This document shows positions 34,473-44,407 of a stretch of 64,000 nt of DNA, piece by piece. Position 1 is the first letter of the stretch. Every line of letters starts with the position of its first letter. A program made the position numbers and the translations under genes. Source of the DNA: an uncultured Clostridia bacterium (GTDB lineage Bacteria > Bacillota > Clostridia > Lachnospirales > Anaerotignaceae). The notes beneath the pieces were generated by a model that did no database searches, was not told where the DNA came from, and worked only from the letters and a program-made list of their open reading frames with translations. The stretch covers positions 29,708 through 93,707 of the forward strand of contig CAJUJJ010000010.1 of the NCBI GenBank assembly GCA_910586765.1, given 5' to 3'.

Positions 34473-36515
34473 CTATTGTGATTGGTTTTCCTCTGCTGTA
34501 TTTTGTTCAGCTGTTAAATGAGATGTAACATTAACAGCAGATTTATCCACAACAACCGTTTCTAATTGAGGTTTATATCCCTCTAATATCACATCTACAG
34601 TATAAACACCATAACGCACTTTCTGGTCAAATGGTGTTACACCTACTTCTTTGTCATTCCATACTATTGTAGCACCTTCTGGCACACTATGAAATGATAT
34701 AATACCCTCTTGTATATCTTCTTCCATAAAAGCATCTACTGTTATGGAAGGTTCTGTCAATTCTATTGTTTGGCTCCAATTCTTGTATCCATTTTTTAAT
34801 ATTGTAATATCGTATTTTCCAAGAGGCAGCACAATCGGTTTTGAACCATTTGCTTCTGCACCATTGATATACAATTTAAAATCATATACATTAGAACGAA
34901 TAATGACAACACCTGTTTTAGATTGTGCATTAGACAAGTCATATACAAAATCTTCTCTTGGTACAACAAATATCGTATCTTCAAAAGACTCTATATTATC
35001 TCCTGTTACAGAAATATTATGCACCCCTTCTGTAAGTGCTAAACTTCCAAAGCCTTCTAAAGCGTATCTTTCTTTATTATCAACTGTTAAAACACCATTT
35101 ACAATATCTTGTTCATTTTTTAATGTCATTGTTCCATGTGATTCTAGTACCTTAATAGACCATACCCTATCGCCTCGTCCCTGCATTGTAATAATGTCAC
35201 AGGCAGCGATACTTTGTGGAGGAATTTCTCCATCTTTATATAAAAATAAATTATCGTCAGTATAACGATATGTTTTCGGTTCTGTTCCATCTATAAATGT
35301 AATAGAAACTGTTTTTTGTTCTGTATTTACAGAAAGACCACTTACTTCTTGTGCCGTCCACGTGTTTACGGAATAATGTATTTCTTGTGCAGTTTCACCA
35401 TCTTCAGCCATTGTAACACAAATTAAATCCCCTCTTTGTATTTTTGTAACAGAAGATTGTTTTCTAATGCGGTCAAGAAATTTTGTATCACTGTTTGTTT
35501 TTATAATATACTGTTCATCAGTATTAATATCGTGTACAGACAATTCTCTATTTGTAGCAACAGTACGTACCATAACATATCTCTTATCTGCTAAAGCAGC
35601 AGATTGTTGTTGTCTTTGTTTTTCCATTTCCAGTCTAATTTCTCTCTGGTGCATACCCATCATCATATAGCCTACCAAAAAGACAACAATTCCAACAGTA
35701 ATAGAAGAAAGCAATATGATTTTTAAACGCTTTTTTTCTGCCTGATACAAAGCAAAAGAAGTTTCTTCATCATAATACATATCGTCATCTTCTTGAGTAT
35801 ATTGTTCTTCAGAAGTAATGTCATTGTCTTCTTCAAAATTTTCAGATTCAAAAGTATCTAAATAGGCATTTTTGTCACCTAAATCATCATCATCATTTTT
35901 ATTATTTTCTACTATATGAGAAAATTTGCCTTTTTTTGTTGTATCTGATTGTATTGCTTCCAAGCGTTGTGTTTGCTCTAATGCTTCTGAAGAATTTTGT
36001 TCTATAGGAGTAATTGCTTTTGTTTGCTCCATATCTTCCTCTGCATCAGCATCTGTATGTACTATAGGCGTTTCTTCTGTTACAGTATCTATATCATTAT
36101 TTTCTGTATTTTGCTTTTCTATTTCTGTTGTATCAATTTTTGCAGTTTGCTGTTGTATTTCTGTATCTGTTGTATCTATTTTATTTGTAGAAAGTATTAC
36201 ACTACTTATTTCTACTGTTTTATCTGTATCCGTATTATCGTCATTTTGTACTGTATCCGTGTTTTCCTTTTTTGTAGAAAGAATAACACTATTGATTTCT
36301 ACTGTTTTTTGTGTATTATATAGTTCATTGCTATTTTCTTCACTATTTTCGTTTTGTGTTTGTTCCATAGAGGCAGTTGATGTTTGTGTTTTTTCCAATA
36401 CAGTTTTTGTTTCTACTTTATCAAAATCTTCCCAAAACATAGGCGAAATGGCATTTGATTTTTGTTCTGCATCAGTGTCATTTTCTGTATGATTTTGCTT
36501 TTGATTATCTTCCAA
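34473..36515 (-). CDS. PEGA-domain membrane protein with acidic cytoplasmic region
   Basis: 680 residues. Residues 1-260 are low-complexity and acidic, rich in Thr, Asn, Gln and Glu; a motif KTVEInSVILST occurs twice (about residues 69 and 99). One membrane helix follows (LLSSITVGIVVFLVGYMMMG). The outside part has a beta-rich domain and two PEGA repeats at the end (GSKPIVLPLGKYDITILKNGYKNW; EGATIVWNDKEVGVTPFDQKV). PEGA domains are linked to surface proteins; function is unknown. The start is TTG 36515 behind GGGAGG, since a stop lies two codons upstream. Confidence 0.8.
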   Translation of the reverse strand: MEDNQKQNHTENDTDAEQKSNAISPMFWEDFDKVETKTVLEKTQTSTASMEQTQNENSEENSNELYNTQKTVEINSVILSTKKENTDTVQNDDNTDTDKTVEISSVILSTNKIDTTDTEIQQQTAKIDTTEIEKQNTENNDIDTVTEETPIVHTDADAEEDMEQTKAITPIEQNSSEALEQTQRLEAIQSDTTKKGKFSHIVENNKNDDDDLGDKNAYLDTFESENFEEDNDITSEEQYTQEDDDMYYDEETSFALYQAEKKRLKIILLSSITVGIVVFLVGYMMMGMHQREIRLEMEKQRQQQSAALADKRYVMVRTVATNRELSVHDINTDEQYIIKTNSDTKFLDRIRKQSSVTKIQRGDLICVTMAEDGETAQEIHYSVNTWTAQEVSGLSVNTEQKTVSITFIDGTEPKTYRYTDDNLFLYKDGEIPPQSIAACDIITMQGRGDRVWSIKVLESHGTMTLKNEQDIVNGVLTVDNKERYALEGFGSLALTEGVHNISVTGDNIESFEDTIFVVPREDFVYDLSNAQSKTGVVIIRSNVYDFKLYINGAEANGSKPIVLPLGKYDITILKNGYKNWSQTIELTEPSITVDAFMEEDIQEGIISFHSVPEGATIVWNDKEVGVTPFDQKVRYGVYTVDVILEGYKPQLETVVVDKSAVNVTSHLTAEQNTAEENQSQ

Positions 36516-36651
36516 GTTTCATGACCTCCCACTGATTGGGAATTTACCTGTCCCTTAATTGCACAATGTTATCATTGTACCAATTTTATTTTAGCTGTTT
36601 CAGTAAAAAAGTGCAAGAGAAAATTAGAGAAAATAAAATATAGTGACAAAT

Positions 36652-37725
36652 TTAGTCAAATTTATACGATACATCTTCGTAGTGCTTTAAATATTGTTGT
36701 TCTACTGCGGGGATATAGTAAACATCATAGTGATGTAAACCATCTCCTTCTATATGGGGCATTTGCACAAAAAATTTATAACAAGGCATATAAATGCTGT
36801 CATAAATCGTATTTCGGTATACCAATTCTGTTTTTACAATAGTCATATTTTGAGAAAAAGTATTTGCCAGTGTAGAAGTATAATTTCCGCTATATAACAA
36901 CTGCTCTGCTTGTTCTGCTGTAATAATAGTATATTCTCCTATTTTGTCAGAAAGGTCTGCTTTTTTGAGCCAAATAGAAGTTATTTCATTTTTCTCATTT
37001 GTAGCAATATGTACCGTATGAAAATGATAATTTAATAATTCCTGTTCAATGGTATTTCCCTTTTCATAAGCATACAATGAAAAATACTTTTCTCCATCTA
37101 TGCTATAATCAAAATGAAGTGCTTTTTCTGCTTCTTTCCAATTTAAACAATCTTTGTAGTTGTCAATAAAATAAGAAATGACTTTTTCTGATTGTTCTTT
37201 GTTTTCTTCTGTAGTATCAAAAGGCAATGGAATAGGCTTTTTAAACTCTATAAATATAGTGCTGTCATATATGCTGGTTTGAAATGAAATTTCTTTATTT
37301 TCAATTTTGCCTTCTGCTGTACCATATGTAATAGTATAGTTATCCCTTACACCAAAATTTTCAGCTATTTTCTCTAAGTGTTTTACTTTATTTTTCATAA
37401 TGTTTATTTTATCATCATAATTTTGTACTGTGCTACTGTTTTTAAAATCAATATTGTAAAATACGGGAAGTGTTTTGATATTCCATTCCTCTTTCCAAGG
37501 ATTTCCGTCACAAATTTCTGAAATATCGTAAGCCATATAACTTTCTGAAGCAGAATACTCTGCATAATTTTCTACTGGCAGTATAGGCAGCGATACCATT
37601 TTTGTTTCTGTATTTTCCCACAAAAACACAATATAAAAAATAAACATACAGCAAATTAATACTATGCTGATACAAGCAATGAAATACTTCTTTTTTAAAA
37701 TTTGTTTTAATTTTAGCATAATCAT
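36652..37725 (-). CDS. Membrane-anchored hypothetical protein, 357 aa
   Basis: I do not recognise the family with certainty. There is a basic start and one N-terminal membrane helix (ACISIVLICCMFIFYIVFLW), then a large extracytoplasmic domain of mixed alpha/beta composition rich in Tyr and charged residues (ITAEQAEQLLYSGNYTS, YMPCYKFFVQMPH). The topology resembles bitopic proteins associated with clostridial envelope or sporulation loci. It diverges from spoIIP. Its start is followed upstream by GGGGGAAT, a good ribosome site. Confidence 0.6.
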   Translation of the reverse strand: MIMLKLKQILKKKYFIACISIVLICCMFIFYIVFLWENTETKMVSLPILPVENYAEYSASESYMAYDISEICDGNPWKEEWNIKTLPVFYNIDFKNSSTVQNYDDKINIMKNKVKHLEKIAENFGVRDNYTITYGTAEGKIENKEISFQTSIYDSTIFIEFKKPIPLPFDTTEENKEQSEKVISYFIDNYKDCLNWKEAEKALHFDYSIDGEKYFSLYAYEKGNTIEQELLNYHFHTVHIATNEKNEITSIWLKKADLSDKIGEYTIITAEQAEQLLYSGNYTSTLANTFSQNMTIVKTELVYRNTIYDSIYMPCYKFFVQMPHIEGDGLHHYDVYYIPAVEQQYLKHYEDVSYKFD

Positions 37726-37921
37726 TCCCCCTTCGCTATGTTAGACGAAATAAAAACATAATTTTATTCAAAAAAATAAAAAAAATAGTAAAATTTTTAA
37801 ATTTTTATAGAAATCATAATTTAATATACTTACAAAATTTTTTTAAGTTCTTTTTTTCTATTTCATACATACATTGTAAATAGAGCTTTGCTTTATTTTG
37901 AAAAGGAGGCGATAGTATAAA

Positions 37922-39007
37922 ATGGGTTCTCAGCAACACCAATTCAAAAAAATTATAGTACAATGCTTGATAGGATTTTTTGCCTGTTTTATACTATCGG
38001 CTTTTTTTGTAACAAAAAAAACATCTTCTACTTTGATACAAGAAGCAGTTCCGCACACAGCAGAAGCAAAAACATCTGTACCTATGAACAAATTTTTCCA
38101 ACAAGACGACAGCAAAGATGAAAAAAATCCAGAGTTAGTACAAGAAATTTCTGAGAATGTAATTGGATTTGATGACATCACTTATCAAACTCCAGAAAAA
38201 ACTGCTCCCAAAACAACAACCAAAATTACGCCAGAATTGCTAAAACAAATGGAAAATGTAGATTTTTTAAAACAAAATTATTATCTAGTAGACTCTCGAA
38301 CTGCTTTGCTTGATGGAGATATTAAGCCAAAACAGTTTTTAGAAAAAGATTTTACTATTGACAATAGTGGACAAGAACCTAAAGTATTGATATTTCACAC
38401 ACATTCCACAGAGGGCTTTATAGACAGCAATATGTCAAAAGATATGAGTGAAGGCATATGGGGAGTAGGAGAAGAATTAAAAAACATATTGGAAAAAAAA
38501 TATGGCATTGCTGTGTTACATGATACAGGGCGATATGATATGGTAGACGGAAAAGGTCAAATATTAGGAGCATATGAAAGAATGGAAGCCCCTATACAAA
38601 AAATATTAGATGAAAACCCCAGTATACAAGTTGTCATTGATATGCACAGAGATGGCTTGCCTGAAAATGTACATTTAGTGACAGACATCAATGGCAAAAA
38701 ATGTGCTAAAATTATGTTTTTTAATGGTATGTGCCGCCTTAACAAAGACGGTGTCCCTCAACCTACAGCAGGACTGAGCAATGAAAATTTAGAAGACAAT
38801 TTAGCATTTAGTTTACAAATGCAGACAACAGCTCAATCTCTTTTTCCAGATTTTACAAGGAGAATATATATTCACGCATATCGTTACAGCTTACATATGA
38901 AACCTCGTTCTTTATTGATAGAAGTAGGTAGCCAAATGAATACAAAACAAGAAGCAATCAATGCTATGACACCTCTGGCAGAAGTTTTAGCAAGTGTCAT
39001 ACAGTAA
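37922..39007 (+). CDS. spoIIP: Stage II sporulation protein P
   Basis: 361 residues. An N-terminal membrane helix (IVQCLIGFFACFILSAFFV) anchors a peptidoglycan amidase/endopeptidase of the SpoIIP family: LIFHTHSTEGF holds metal-ligand histidines, VVIDMHRDGLP the next, and SLLIEVGSQMN the catalytic Glu. SpoIIP works with SpoIID and SpoIIM to thin the septal wall during engulfment. SpoIID is encoded 6.5 kb downstream. It is monocistronic with a strong terminator. Confidence 0.95.
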   Translation: MGSQQHQFKKIIVQCLIGFFACFILSAFFVTKKTSSTLIQEAVPHTAEAKTSVPMNKFFQQDDSKDEKNPELVQEISENVIGFDDITYQTPEKTAPKTTTKITPELLKQMENVDFLKQNYYLVDSRTALLDGDIKPKQFLEKDFTIDNSGQEPKVLIFHTHSTEGFIDSNMSKDMSEGIWGVGEELKNILEKKYGIAVLHDTGRYDMVDGKGQILGAYERMEAPIQKILDENPSIQVVIDMHRDGLPENVHLVTDINGKKCAKIMFFNGMCRLNKDGVPQPTAGLSNENLEDNLAFSLQMQTTAQSLFPDFTRRIYIHAYRYSLHMKPRSLLIEVGSQMNTKQEAINAMTPLAEVLASVIQ

Positions 39008-39008
39008 A

Positions 39009-39050
39009 AGCAAGTCAAAACCACATTGCTTTATGGGTTTTGACTTGTTT
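39009..39050. terminator. Terminator between spoIIP and the convergent membrane-protein gene
   Basis: AGCAAGTCAAAACC pairs with GGTTTTGACTTGTTT, followed by a T-rich run on the plus strand. Confidence 0.8.
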
Positions 39051-40530
39051 TATTTTTTTTCTTTTTTATAAAAGGTATGGCAATAGAAATATTAATATTG
39101 ATATGGTTTTCTGTAATAGTAATCCATTTCTTTTTTGTTTTTTGCTGTTTTTGTATATATTTATCTGCTGTAATATGTCCTGTTCTAAATACAGAAAGTA
39201 ACATTCCCATCATAGCAAAAAATACAATATTTATGCTATCACTTGTAGAAAAAAAAGGTATTCCTAAAGGGTTATCTATTATAAAAAGTCCCGTGTTTGC
39301 AACAATATTCCATAGTATTATCATAAAAAATGTCAGTAATATTGCTGTCGCAGTCATAAAGCCTAATTGACTTTTTTGTTTTTTTATCAATAAAAAACTT
39401 TTTACTATAAAAAAGGAATAGATTGCTACAATAGGAAATAATACAATATAGCCATAACAGTGTATGAAATAAGCAGTAAAGTATTCTACATACTGTTTTA
39501 AAAATGCAATACCATCTACCAACATACCATTACTATTTTGTATAAAAACATATTTGCCTTCTCCTATAAAACGACTACCTTTTATAGTATTTTGCAATAT
39601 TGTCTGTATGTTATTGATAAATTGCTGATAAGCACTTCCTCTAAAGCTATAAACCCTAGTATTTAACCACATCATATATACTATAGCAACTATTGCTATA
39701 ATAATCACAAGTAATATAGCATAGTGTTTTTTGACAGCAAACCAGTTTTTATAAATGCTAATCAATAGCAATAACAAACTGACGATAGCAATTATAATAC
39801 AAGGGATTTTTAATAAATTCGCATAATAAAAAAATATCACTGGAAACATAGAACAACAACACCAAAATATTGCTTTATAACTTTTTTGTCTACAATGATA
39901 CAACAATCCCACCAATATAATAGGGAAAATATATACCAATACAGGTATTTTGATAGCAAAATCACTATTTTCTGTACCAAACACAATAAAATAAATATCG
40001 GTATAGGCTCCTATCACAATGGGGTGTTCTTCTGTTAAATCCATTGACATAAAATAACCAGAATATCGTGTAAAAAAACCAGTAAAATATAATATTGCAA
40101 TATAAATACTATAGTATAGTTTTGCATGACTTGCTAATATGGTAAAGTCCATTTTATAAAATGCTATCATAATGCCTATATAAATCAGCAATAGTATAGT
40201 ATTTTGAAACAGTGGTGCAGTATAAAATATCTCTTTAAAAAAGAAATAAGGTATTATAAAATGGGCAAGAGAAAGCAAAACAACAGCAATAACAAAACTC
40301 CATGCTAGTTTAGGGCGATGCACTCTGTCTAATTCTGTACCCACTGTAACAGGGTCGCCCATTTCTGAAATGGCTTTTTGTATAGCAGTTTCTTTTTCAA
40401 TGCCTTGCTCTATAAAAGCATCTGTTTGGTCAATAATATGGTCTTGCAGTTCCTTTTTTACAATATTGTGTGCTTTTTGAAAGCGAATTTGTTCACAAAC
40501 AGTATCTAAATAGTTTTTGATTTCATTCAA
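39031..40530 (-). CDS. Permease-prefix-domain protein with SEDS-like membrane region, paralogue 1
   Basis: 499 residues. Residues 1-75 are the helical permease-prefix (HAAS) domain also found in PadR-linked operons (YLDTVCEQIRF, EMGDPVTVGTELDRVHRPKL). About ten membrane helices follow. Late in the protein are FIGEGKYVF, VEYFTAYFIHCYGYI and GIPFFSTSDSIN, the positions of FtsW/RodA/SpoVE signatures. Aspartate that is catalytic in SEDS polymerases is glutamate here (my alignment by eye). It overlaps the next paralogue by 8 bp. Of the three it is the most diverged. Confidence 0.8.
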   Translation of the reverse strand: MNEIKNYLDTVCEQIRFQKAHNIVKKELQDHIIDQTDAFIEQGIEKETAIQKAISEMGDPVTVGTELDRVHRPKLAWSFVIAVVLLSLAHFIIPYFFFKEIFYTAPLFQNTILLLIYIGIMIAFYKMDFTILASHAKLYYSIYIAILYFTGFFTRYSGYFMSMDLTEEHPIVIGAYTDIYFIVFGTENSDFAIKIPVLVYIFPIILVGLLYHCRQKSYKAIFWCCCSMFPVIFFYYANLLKIPCIIIAIVSLLLLLISIYKNWFAVKKHYAILLVIIIAIVAIVYMMWLNTRVYSFRGSAYQQFINNIQTILQNTIKGSRFIGEGKYVFIQNSNGMLVDGIAFLKQYVEYFTAYFIHCYGYIVLFPIVAIYSFFIVKSFLLIKKQKSQLGFMTATAILLTFFMIILWNIVANTGLFIIDNPLGIPFFSTSDSINIVFFAMMGMLLSVFRTGHITADKYIQKQQKTKKKWITITENHININISIAIPFIKKKKNKTSQNP

Positions 40531-41998
40531 ATAAATCCTCCCCTTTTTGCAGTTTTACTTTTTTTCGCCTTTTTTTCAAATGAATTGTAATTGTAAATTC
40601 TTTCGTACTGTTTTCAAATTCACAAAAACTGCTTTTTTGTGCTGCACTATTATAGTCTATTATTTCATCATTGGTATATTTTCCCGTTCTAAATACAGAA
40701 AGCAATATTCCCATTAAAATACAATATACTGTGTTTATAGTGCTTGCACTTGAAAAGAAAGGCAATTCCAAAGGGTTAATATATATAAAATAGCCGCTTG
40801 TACAGGCAATATTCCAAACCGCTATAATGGATATTGTCAAAAGTATAGCAAATGCAGTCATATAACCTAACTGACTTTTTTGTTTATGAGTAAGTATAAA
40901 ACCTTTTACTACAAAAAACACATATATTGCTAAAAACAATATAAAAACAATCCAGCCGAAATAATGCAAGGCATAATTTACAAAGTATTCTGTACCTAAA
41001 TATTGTGTAGTAGGTGTCATTTCCCTAAATATCCCATCATTTGTATAAAAAGAAAATGAATTTCCCTCTCCAAACAAAACGGCTCCTTTTACATTATGCT
41101 GTAACATATTTCTTGTCCAATCGGTATCAATGTCTTTTATAGCAATATGTAGTTTACTTATTCTGTAAATAATATCAGATGACAAAAAACAAAAAAGTAC
41201 ACCCATTAGTACCATAAATGCAAAGAGTAACAATAAAGAATTTCGCTTGCTTACAGCAAACCAGCCTTTGCATATAGCACATAGTATCAATATAAAACTG
41301 ATACCAGCAATCATAACAGTGGCAGTTGTATTTGCTACAATACAAGTAGAAAAAAAGGCAGGAGGTAATATAGAAGCAGCACACATTAATATTGCAATAT
41401 AAGACTTTCCTCTACAATCATACAATAATCCTGCTAGCACTACAGGAAAAAGATATATCAAAGGTGGTATCATAAAACCAAATAAAAATGTATGACTTCT
41501 ATATTCAATGCCATAGCTTGTACCATAAATATATAAAAATCCCATAAGTAGTACATAATAAATATAAATTTTACGGGAGCGATTTGCTAACACTGTAAAA
41601 TCTATTTTATAAAATAGTATCATTGTGATAGTGCTTGTCAAAATGCCTATTGCCGTTCTAATAACTATTTTAATAATAGGCATACCTGCTTCTACATTTT
41701 GTGGCAATATAATACACTTCAAAGCAAAACTGGCAATAGAAAATAGTGTCACAAATAATATAAAACTCCATTTCATACAAGGACGGTGCACTCTGTCTAA
41801 TTCCGTACCCACTAATACAGGGTCGCCCATTTCTGAAATGGCTTTTTGCACAGCGATTTCTTTTTCAATGCCTCGCTCTATAAAAGCATCTGTTTGGTCA
41901 GTAATGTGGTCTTGCAGTTCTTTTTTTACAATATCGTGTGCTTTTTGAAAGCGAATTTGTTCACAAACTGTATTCAAATAGTTTTTGATTTCATTCAA
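40523..41998 (-). CDS. Permease-prefix-domain protein with SEDS-like membrane region, paralogue 2
   Basis: 491 residues with the same plan as its neighbours: prefix domain (KAHDIVKKELQDHITDQTDAF), ten helices, then FGEGNSFSF, TEYFVNYALHYFGWI and ELPFFSSASTIN. It is closer to paralogue 3 than to paralogue 1. The SEDS-type Glu replaces Asp at the start of the EYF motif. A role as septal or cortex glycan polymerase, an inhibitor or a regulatory relative cannot be separated by sequence. Confidence 0.8.
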   Translation of the reverse strand: MNEIKNYLNTVCEQIRFQKAHDIVKKELQDHITDQTDAFIERGIEKEIAVQKAISEMGDPVLVGTELDRVHRPCMKWSFILFVTLFSIASFALKCIILPQNVEAGMPIIKIVIRTAIGILTSTITMILFYKIDFTVLANRSRKIYIYYVLLMGFLYIYGTSYGIEYRSHTFLFGFMIPPLIYLFPVVLAGLLYDCRGKSYIAILMCAASILPPAFFSTCIVANTTATVMIAGISFILILCAICKGWFAVSKRNSLLLLFAFMVLMGVLFCFLSSDIIYRISKLHIAIKDIDTDWTRNMLQHNVKGAVLFGEGNSFSFYTNDGIFREMTPTTQYLGTEYFVNYALHYFGWIVFILFLAIYVFFVVKGFILTHKQKSQLGYMTAFAILLTISIIAVWNIACTSGYFIYINPLELPFFSSASTINTVYCILMGILLSVFRTGKYTNDEIIDYNSAAQKSSFCEFENSTKEFTITIHLKKRRKKVKLQKGEDLFE

Positions 41999-42019
41999 GT
42001 GAACTCTCCCCCTTTTATT

Positions 42020-43453
42020 TTACTTTTTTAGTGGTATACGAAATGTTATTTCACCATTTTTATACATTATAAAATGCCTTTCTTGTTTTATTACATTGTT
42101 ATCATTGGTATATTTTCCCGTTCTAAATACAGAAAGCAGTATTCCCATCAATATAGAATAAATTATTGTCACAGTACCCCCTCCTGAAAAGAAAGGCAGT
42201 TCTAAAGGATTGATGTTTATAAAATAACCACTTGTACAAGCAATATTCCAAACTGCTATAATCGTTATTGTCAAAAGTATAGCAAATGCAGTCATAAAGC
42301 CCAATTGACTTTTTTGCCTATGTGCAAGTACAAAGCCTCTTACTATAAAAAAAATATATATTGCTAAAAACAATGCAAAAACAATCCAACCAAAATAATG
42401 CAGAGCATAATTTACAAAATATTCTGCTCCTTGAAAAAAGTTTTCAGGTGTCATTTGTACTAATCTTCCATCATTTGCATAAAAAGAATATGCACCTCCA
42501 GTACCAAATAATTTTGCTTCTTTGACATTATGTTGTAATATATTTCTACTCCAGTCTGCACCAGTTTCATCTATAATAGCAATATGAAATTTTTGTAACT
42601 GGTAAGCAAATTGCGGTACTGTATACAAAAATACTATCAACAGTATAATAGGCACCAAAAGCATTAGCAAAGCCTTTACTTTATTTACAGCAAACCAGCC
42701 TTTACAAATTGCAGTAATCATTAATAAAATACTAATCATTGCAATAATAAAAAGAGCAGTATTTATACGTAAATTAAATGAAAAAAATGCAGGCAGTAAA
42801 AAAGAAGCACCACATAGCAATATTGCACTATAACATTTTCCCCTACAATCATACAATAAACCAGTTAACACCACAGGATATAAATATAGTAGAGGAGGCG
42901 TAATAATATCATAAGTAAAAATATGTATTATAATATGAGCAGGGTTAACATATCCAAAAAATTGTGAATACACATATACAAATGCTAATAATATGACATA
43001 TACTGCATAAATCATTTTAGAATGTTGTGCTAATACAGTAAAATCAATATAATAAAACGCTGCCATAACAATAATGCTTGCCACAATACTTATAATATTG
43101 TTTATACCTATATCAGGTACAGGATAACCCGTTGCTATGCTTGCTTTTGCTATTGTCCATCTCATTATGATATTTGCTATAAAAAATAATACTACAAATA
43201 ATATAAAACTCCATTCCAATTTAGGACGGTGCACTCTGTCTAATTCCGTACCCACTAATACAGGGTCACCCATTTCTGAAATAGCTTTTTGTATAGCAGT
43301 TTCTTTTTCAATTCCTTGTTCTATAAAGGCATCTGTTTGGTCAATAATATGGCTTTGCAGTTCTTTTTTTACAATATCGTGTGCTTTTTGAAAGCGAATT
43401 TGTTCACAAACTGTATCTAAATAGCTTTTTATGTTAGTAAGCAAATGTTGCAC
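42020..43453 (-). CDS. Permease-prefix-domain protein with SEDS-like membrane region, paralogue 3
   Basis: 477 residues; first of three tandem paralogues after padR, which overlaps its start by 20 bp. Prefix domain as in the others (KAHDIVKKELQSHIIDQ), then membrane helices with FGTGGAYSF, AEYFVNYALHYFGWI and LPFFSGGGTVT. The last motif is closest to the canonical LPFxSyGGs of FtsW/RodA among the three. Overlap with padR and the ribosome site GGAGG inside padR suggest coupled expression. Confidence 0.82.
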   Translation of the reverse strand: MQHLLTNIKSYLDTVCEQIRFQKAHDIVKKELQSHIIDQTDAFIEQGIEKETAIQKAISEMGDPVLVGTELDRVHRPKLEWSFILFVVLFFIANIIMRWTIAKASIATGYPVPDIGINNIISIVASIIVMAAFYYIDFTVLAQHSKMIYAVYVILLAFVYVYSQFFGYVNPAHIIIHIFTYDIITPPLLYLYPVVLTGLLYDCRGKCYSAILLCGASFLLPAFFSFNLRINTALFIIAMISILLMITAICKGWFAVNKVKALLMLLVPIILLIVFLYTVPQFAYQLQKFHIAIIDETGADWSRNILQHNVKEAKLFGTGGAYSFYANDGRLVQMTPENFFQGAEYFVNYALHYFGWIVFALFLAIYIFFIVRGFVLAHRQKSQLGFMTAFAILLTITIIAVWNIACTSGYFININPLELPFFSGGGTVTIIYSILMGILLSVFRTGKYTNDNNVIKQERHFIMYKNGEITFRIPLKK

Positions 43454-43778
43454 CTCCTTTCAATACTTTATCTACAGCAGTGCTATATTGTTTCCATTCT
43501 TGTTTTTTCTCTTTCAGATATCCTTTTCCTTTTTTGGTAATGCTGTAATATTTCCTTTGTCTGCCATTTTCGCTGTTTGCTTCATAAGATGTTACAAGTC
43601 CCTTTTCTTCCATAGCGTGAAGCAGAGGATAAAGTGTGCCTGCTTTTAATGAAAAAGTATCATCTGACTTTTTTGCCAGTTCCTCTATCATCATATAGCC
43701 ATACATATCTTTTTCTTCCAATAATTTCAGTAAAAGCATTGTGGTAGAACCTGTTACTAAACTTTTATCTATTGCCAT
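43434..43778 (-). CDS. PadR-family transcriptional regulator
   Basis: 114 residues. The winged helix reads LLKLLEEKDMYGYMMIEEL, then TFSLKAGTLYPLLHAMEEKGLVTSY and RRKYYSITKKGKGYL, which are PadR signatures. It is followed by the three prefix-domain membrane proteins, the usual partner arrangement. A large AT palindrome just upstream of its start is a likely operator, so it probably represses its own operon. Confidence 0.93.
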   Translation of the reverse strand: MAIDKSLVTGSTTMLLLKLLEEKDMYGYMMIEELAKKSDDTFSLKAGTLYPLLHAMEEKGLVTSYEANSENGRQRKYYSITKKGKGYLKEKKQEWKQYSTAVDKVLKGGATFAY

Positions 43779-43792
43779 AATATTTTCCTCCT

Positions 43793-43843
43793 AGTATATA
43801 TAGATTATCTATATATACTATATATCGGTTATCTATATATGTC
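43793..43843. promoter_or_regulatory. Candidate PadR operator
   Basis: A 27-bp perfect palindrome (13-bp arms AGTATATATAGAT around one base, 43793-43819) is followed by a second imperfect one with TATCGGTTATCTATATAT. Both lie between the padR start and its presumable promoter. Confidence 0.6.
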
Positions 43844-43876
43844 AATATAATATCTGACAATATTTACTATAAAAAT

Positions 43877-44269
43877 TTATGATATTTCTCTTTCTTTTTC
43901 CATTTTTTCTATCATAGCAGTAATATTTTCATTTGCTGTAATGGCTGTTCCATCAATACTTTCATCAGCCTGTTTTGCTAATATATCTGCTTCTGCTTTC
44001 AGTCTGACAGCCTCTTTTTGATATGCTTGTTTTAAACGAAGTCCAATCAATGCTGTTTTCCCTTCTATAATTACCGCTACACTTTGTATTTCATCTAATT
44101 TTAATATATTATTTTTAATTTCATTTGCCCTTTGTGTTTTTGTTTTTTGCTGTTCCAATTCTGCTGCTTTGGCAATACGTATTTGAGAAATATTGTTTTG
44201 AAGTGTACGAGATTGACAACCACAGAGCAACACAGTAAAGCAAAATATTGTAAGTATTATTTTTTTCAT
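43877..44269 (-). CDS. YhcN/YlaJ family sporulation lipoprotein
   Basis: 130 residues. The lipobox is VLLCGCQ (lipidated Cys near residue 18). The central region ANEIKNNILKLDEIQSVAVIIEGKTALIGLRL is the family core. Members are spore lipoproteins involved in germination or spore outgrowth. The gene is alone, on the minus strand behind the repeat field at 44.4-44.7 kb. Confidence 0.88.
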   Translation of the reverse strand: MKKIILTIFCFTVLLCGCQSRTLQNNISQIRIAKAAELEQQKTKTQRANEIKNNILKLDEIQSVAVIIEGKTALIGLRLKQAYQKEAVRLKAEADILAKQADESIDGTAITANENITAMIEKMEKEREIS

Positions 44270-44407
44270 AATTTTTCCGCCCTTTCTTTGCAGTATGATA
44301 TTAAAATTAGTATGATGTCATTTTTGCATTTTATAATCATAAAATTTTGGTATGCTTTATTAAAAGATATTTGTTTCATTACTACTATAAAACGACTACT
44401 TAAACTT

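Noticed and set aside
34473..36515. Long plus-strand ORFs (e.g. 188 codons at 35926-36492) antisense to the PEGA gene
   Set aside because: They mirror the low-complexity Thr/Asn/Glu-rich coding region of the real gene and have no ribosome site.
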